Source: Henricia sp. BOLD:AAB3569
Taxonomy: Eukaryota > Echinodermata > Asteroidea > Spinulosida > Echinasteridae
NCBI GenBank assembly: GCA_037783545.1
Contig: JBBELK010000666.1
Span: 1,409,001 to 1,473,000, forward strand
Length of the DNA: 64,000 nucleotides
Direction: 5' to 3'
Shown piece by piece: positions 58,388 to 64,000 of this stretch (position 1 is its first letter; each line of letters begins with the position of its first letter). A program made the position numbers and the translations under genes. The notes beneath the pieces are model-generated. The model was not told where the DNA came from. It saw only the letters and a list, made by a program, of their open reading frames with translations, and did no database searches.

Positions 58388-61300
58388 CTGTGACTCATGA
58401 AGTGCTGATGTTTGTGATTAGCGTCATACAGATCAAACGGACTCTCAATGCTGCTACACTCCTTAATAAACTCAATAGATCCACCAACCTGTGACTCATG
58501 AAGTGCTGTTTGTGATTAGCATCATACAGATCAAACGGACTCTCAATGCTGCTACACTCCTTAATAAACTCAATGGATCCACCAACCTGTGACTCATGAA
58601 GTGTTGATGTTTGTGATTAGCATCATATAGATCAAACGGACTCTCAATGCTGCTACACTCCTTAATAAACTCAATAGATCCACCAACCTGTGACTCATGA
58701 AGTGCTGATGTTTGTGATTAGCATCATACAGATCAAATGGACTCTCAATGCTGCTACACTCCTTAATAAACTCAATAGATCCACCAACCTGTGACTCATG
58801 AAGTGTTGATGTTTGTGATTAGCATCATACAGATCAAATGGACTCTCAATGCTGCTACACTCCTCAATAAACTCAATGGATCCACCAACCTGTGACTCAT
58901 GAAGTGCTGATGTTTGTGATTAGCGTCATACAGATCAAACGGACTCTCAATGCTGCTACACTCCTTAATAAACTCAATAGATCCACCAACCTGTGACTCA
59001 TGAAGTGCTGATGTTTGTGATTAGCGTCATACAGATCAAACGGACTCTCAATGCTGCTACACTCCTTAATAAACTCAATGGATCCACCAACCTGTGACTC
59101 ATGAAGTGCTGATGTTTGTGATTAGCATCATACAGATCAAACGGACTCTCAATGCTGCTACACTCCTTAATAAACTCAATGGATCCACCAACCTGTGACT
59201 CATGAAGTGTTGATGTTTGTGATTAGCATCATACAGATCAAATGGACTCTCAATGCTGCTACACTCCTCAATAAACTCAATGGATCCACCAACCTGTGAC
59301 TCATGAAGTGTTGATGTTTGTGATTAGCGTCATACAGATCAAACGGACTCTCAATGCTGCTACACTCCTCAATAAACTCAATAGATCCACCAACCTGTGA
59401 CTCATGAAGTGTTGATGTTTGTGATTAGCGTCATACAGATCAAACGGACTCTCAATGCTGCTACACTCCTTAATAAACTCAATGGATCCACCAACCTGTG
59501 ACTCATGAAGTGTTGATGTTTGTGATTAGCATCATACAGATCAAACGGACTCTCAATGCTGCTACACTCCTTAATAAACTCAATAGATCCACCAACCTGT
59601 GACTCATGAAGTGTTGATGTTTGTGATTAGCATCATACAGATCAAACGGACTCTCAATGCTGCTACACTCCTCAATAAACTCAATAGATCCACCAACCTG
59701 TGACTCATGAAGTGTTGATGTTTGTGATTAGCATCATACAGATCAAACAGACTCTCAATGCTGCTACACTCCTTAATAAACTCAATAGATCCACCAACCT
59801 GTGACTCATGAAGTGTTGATGTTTGTGATTAGCATCATACAGATCAAACAGACTCTCAATGCTGCTACACTCCTTAATAAACTCAATGGATCCACCAACC
59901 TGTGACTCATGAAGTGTTGATGTTTGTGATTAGCATCATACAGATCAAACGGACTCTCAATGCTGCTACACTCCTTAATAAACTCAATAGATCCACCAAC
60001 CTGTGACTCATGAAGTGTTGATGTTTGTGATTAGCATCATACAGATCAAACGGACTCTCAATGCTGCTACACTCCTTAATAAACTCAACGGATCCACCAA
60101 CCTGTGACTCATGAAGTGCTGATGTTTGTGATTAGCATCATACAGATCAAACGGACTCTCAATGCTGCTACACTCCTTAATAAACTCAATGGATCCACCA
60201 ACCTGTGACTCATGAAGTGTTGATGTTTGTGATTAGCATCATACAGATCAAACGGACTCTCAATGCTGCTACACTCCTTAATAAACTCAATGGATCCACC
60301 AACCTGTGACTCATGAAGTGTTGATGTTTGTGATTAGCGTCATACAGATCAAACGGACTCTCAATGCTGCTACACTCCTTAATAAACTCAATAGATCCAC
60401 CAACCTGTGACTCATGAAGTGTTGATGTTTGTGATTAGCATCATACAGATCAAACGGACTCTCAATGCTGCTACACTCCTTAATAAACTCAATGGATCCA
60501 CCAACCTGTGACTCATGAAGTGTTGATGTTTGTGATTAGCGTCATACAGATCAAACGGACTCTCAATGCTGCTACACTCCTTAATAAACTCAATGGATCC
60601 ACCAACCTGTGACTCATGAAGTGTTGATGTTTGTGATTAGCATCATACAGATCAAACAGACTCTCAATGCTGCTACACTCCTTAATAAACTCAATGGATC
60701 CACCAACCTGTGACTCATGAAGTGCTGATGTTTGTGATTAGCATCATACAGATCAATTGGACTCTCAATGCTGCTACACTCCTTAATAAACTCAATAGAT
60801 CCACCAACCTGTGACTCATGAAGTGCTGATGTTTGTGATTAGCATCATACAGATCAATTGGACTCTCAATGCTGCTACACTCCTTAATAAACTCAATAGA
60901 TCCACCAACCTGTGACTCATGAAGTGCTGATGTTTGTGATTAGCATCATACAGATCAAACGGACTCTCAATGCTGCTACACTCCTTAATAAACTCAATGG
61001 ATCCACCAACCTGTGACTCATGAAGTGTTGATGTTTGTGATTAGCGTCATACAGATCAAATGGACTCTCAATGCTGCTACACTCCTTAATAAACTCAATG
61101 GATCCACCAACCTGTGACTCATGAAGTGTTGATGTTTGTGATTAGCATCATACAGATCAAACAGACTCTCAATGCTGCTACACTCCTTAATAAACTCAAT
61201 GGATCCACCAACCTGTGACTCATGAAGTGTTGATGTTTGTGATTAGCATCATACAGATCAAACGGACTCTCAATGCTGCTACACTCCTTAATAAACTCAA

Positions 61301-64000
61301 TAGATCCACCAACCTGTGACTCATGAAGTGTTGATGTTTGTGATTAGCGTCATACAGATCAAACGGACTCTCAATGCTGCTACACTCCTTAATAAACTCA
61401 ATGGATCCACCAACCTGTGACTCATGAAGTGTTGATGTTTGGGATTAGCATCATACAGATCAAACGGACTCTCAATGCTGCTACACTCCTTAATAAACTC
61501 AATGGATCCACCAACCTGTGACTCATGAAGTGTTGATGTTTGTGATTAGCATCATACAGATCAAACGGACTCTCAATGCTGCTACACTCCTTAATAAACT
61601 CAATGGATCCACCAACCTGTGACTCATGAAGTGCTGATGTTTGTGATTAGCATCATACAGATCAAACGGACTCTCAATGCTGCTACACTCCTTAATAAAC
61701 TCAATAGATCCACCAACCTGTGACTCATGAAGTGTTGATGTTTGTGATTAGCATCATACAGATCAAACGGACTCTCAATGCTGCTACACTCCTTAATAAA
61801 CTCAATGGATCCACCAACCTGTGACTCATGAAGTGTTGATGTTTGTGATTAGCATCATACAGATCAAACAGACTCTCAATGCTGCTACACTCCTTAATAA
61901 ACTCAATGGATCCACCAACCTGTGACTCATGAAGTGTTGATGTTTGTGATTAGCATCATACAGATCAAACGGACTCTCAATGCTGCTACACTCCTCAATA
62001 AACTCAATGGATCCACCAACCTGTGACTCATGAAGTGTTGATGTTTGTGATTAGCATCATACAGATCAAATGGACTCTCAATGCTGCTACACTCCTTAAT
62101 AAACTCAATGGATCCACCAACCTGTGACTCATGAAGTGCTGATGTTTGTGATTAGCATCATACAGATCAAATGGACTCTCGATGCTGCTACACTCCTTAA
62201 TAAACTCAATGGATCCACCAACCTGTGACTCATAAAGTGTTGATGTTTGTGATTAGCATCATACAGATCAAACAGACTCTCAATGCTGCTACACTCCTTA
62301 ATAAACTCAATGGATCCACCAACCTGTGACTCATGAAGTGTTGATGTTTGTGATTAGCGTCATACAGATCAAACAGACTCTCAATGCTGCTACACTCCTT
62401 AATAAACTCAATGGATCCACCAACCTGTGACTCATGAAGTGTTGATGTTTGTGATTAGCGTCATACAGATCAAATGGACTCTCAATGCTGCTACACTCCT
62501 TAATAAACTCAATAGATCCACCAACCTGTGACTCATGAAGTGTTGATGTTTGTGATTAGCATCATACAGATCAAACAGACTCTCAATGCTGCTACACTCC
62601 TTAATAAACTCAATGGATCCACCAACCTGTGGCTCATGAAGTGTTGATGTTTGTGATTAGCGTCATACAGATCAAATGGACTCTCAATGCTGCTACACTC
62701 CTTAATAAACTCAATGGATCCACCAACCTGTGACTCATGAAGTGTTGATGTTTGTGATTAGCATCATACAGATCAAACGGACTCTCAATGCTGCTACACT
62801 CCTTAATAAACTCAATGGATCCACCAACCTGTGACTCATGAAGTGTTGATGTTTGTGATTAGCATCATACAGATCAAATGGACTCTCAATGCTGCTACAC
62901 TCCTTAATAAACTCAATAGATCCACCAACCTGTGACTCATGAAGTGTTGATGTTTGTGATTAGCGTCATACAGATCAAACAGACTCTCAATGCTGCTACA
63001 CTCCTTAATAAACTCAATGGATCCACCAACCTGTGACTCATGAAGTGTTGATGTTTGTGATTAGCATCATACAGATCAAACGGACTCTCAATGCTGCTAC
63101 ACTCCTTAATAAACTCAATGGATCCACCAACCTGTGACTCATGAAGTGTTGATGTTTGTGATTAGCATCATACAGATCAAACAGACTCTCAATGCTGCTA
63201 CACTCCTTAATAAACTCAATGGATCCACCAACCTGTGACTCATAAAGTGTTGATGTTTGTGATTAGCGTCATACAGATCAAATGGACTCTCAATGCTGCT
63301 ACACTCCTTAATAAACTCAATGGATCCACCAACCTGTGACTCATGAAGTGTTGATGTTTGTGATTAGCATCATACAGATCAATTGGACTCTCAATGCTGC
63401 TACACTCCTCAATAAACTCAATGGATCCACCAACCTGTGACTCATGAAGTGCTGATGTTTGTGATTAGCATCATACAGATCAAATGGACTCTCAATGCTG
63501 CTACACTCCTTAATAAACTCAATGGATCCACCAACCTGTGACTCATGAAGTGTTGATGTTTGTGATTAGCATCATACAGATCAAACGGACTCTCAATGCT
63601 GCTACACTCCTTAATAAACTCAATGGATCCACCAACCTGTGACTCATGAAGTGTTGATGTTTGTGATTAGCATCATACAGATCAAACGGACTCTCAATGC
63701 TGCTACACTCCTTAATAAACTCAATGGATCCACCAACCTGTGACTCATGAAGTGTTGATGTTTGTGATTAGCATCATACAGATCAAATGGACTCTCAATG
63801 CTGCTACACTCCTCAATAAACTCAATGGATCCACCAACCTGTGACTCATGAAGTGTTGATGTTTGTGATTAGCATCATACAGATCAAATGGACTCTCAAT
63901 GCTGCTACACTCCTTAATAAACTCAATAGATCCACCAACCTGTGACTCATGAAGTGCTGATGTTTGTGATTAGCATCATACAGATCAAATGGACTCTCAA
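58287..64000 (-). repeat. Exon-derived satellite 3, 101-bp unit, at least 56 copies
   Basis: Head-to-tail copies of AASS exon a, running off the right edge. One unit near 58501 lacks four bases. Repeat homology ends exactly at the exon end in the 3'-most copy, where the real donor GTGAGC replaces GTTGGT. Each junction reads CACAG|GTTGGT. No intron is visible between copies. Substitutions are few and recurrent (cgg/tgg/cag, gtc/atc, gatcc/gatcc with a/g before it). The unit is 2 modulo 3. Confidence 0.97.

Noticed and set aside
58287-64000. CRISPR array
   Set aside because: The units are contiguous 101-bp copies without variable spacers, and the unit translates as an AASS exon. The genome is eukaryotic.

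Overview
The window is animal genomic DNA, most likely from a marine invertebrate deuterostome. Echinoderm-like is my best guess, from the style of the short dispersed repeats and tRNA-headed SINEs; this is not proven. It holds the 5' part of one multi-exon gene and the 3' two thirds of another, both on the minus strand, and both were rebuilt exon by exon with matching splice phases. Nearly everything else is intron or spacer packed with short non-autonomous repeats. I saw no retroviral, LTR or coding LINE remains.

Positions 719-15499 (minus) hold nine recognisable exons of an adhesion G-protein-coupled receptor: signal peptide, LamG/pentraxin-like domain, two unassigned ectodomain exons, GAIN-like strand, GPS motif with the usual cleavage position, and the first three membrane helices. 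The rest of the seven-helix domain lies left of position 1. One small exon before the GPS is either missing or is the weak candidate at 6462-6589.

Positions 16.6-28.6 kb are a repeat-rich spacer. Its main feature is a block at 19.3-23.4 kb of nested tandem repeats with many TGACGTCA-type palindromes, plus several terminal-inverted-repeat (TIR) elements and SINEs. The AASS terminal exon should lie here, but I could not find it.

Positions 28645 to beyond 64000 (minus) hold alpha-aminoadipic semialdehyde synthase (AASS), the bifunctional lysine-degradation enzyme. Fourteen exons (about 535 codons) are visible, from the end of the lysine-ketoglutarate reductase half through almost all of the saccharopine dehydrogenase half. 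All phases agree.

The striking result is that three different AASS exons have each grown into their own satellite. A 158-bp unit (about 64 copies, 28.7-38.8 kb) comes from the penultimate exon. A 178-bp unit (13 copies, 43.4-45.8 kb) comes from the exon encoding the NLEGY..RDST segment. A 101-bp unit (at least 56 copies, 58.3 kb to the window end) comes from the exon encoding [10 protein letters not shown]. The first two carry intron end plus acceptor plus part of the exon, so they form ladders of decoy acceptors before a single authentic exon. The third looks like a whole exon repeated head to tail, each junction reading CACAG|GTTGGT. No unit length is a multiple of three. Together the arrays fill about 18 kb. 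How this gene is still spliced is the main open question.
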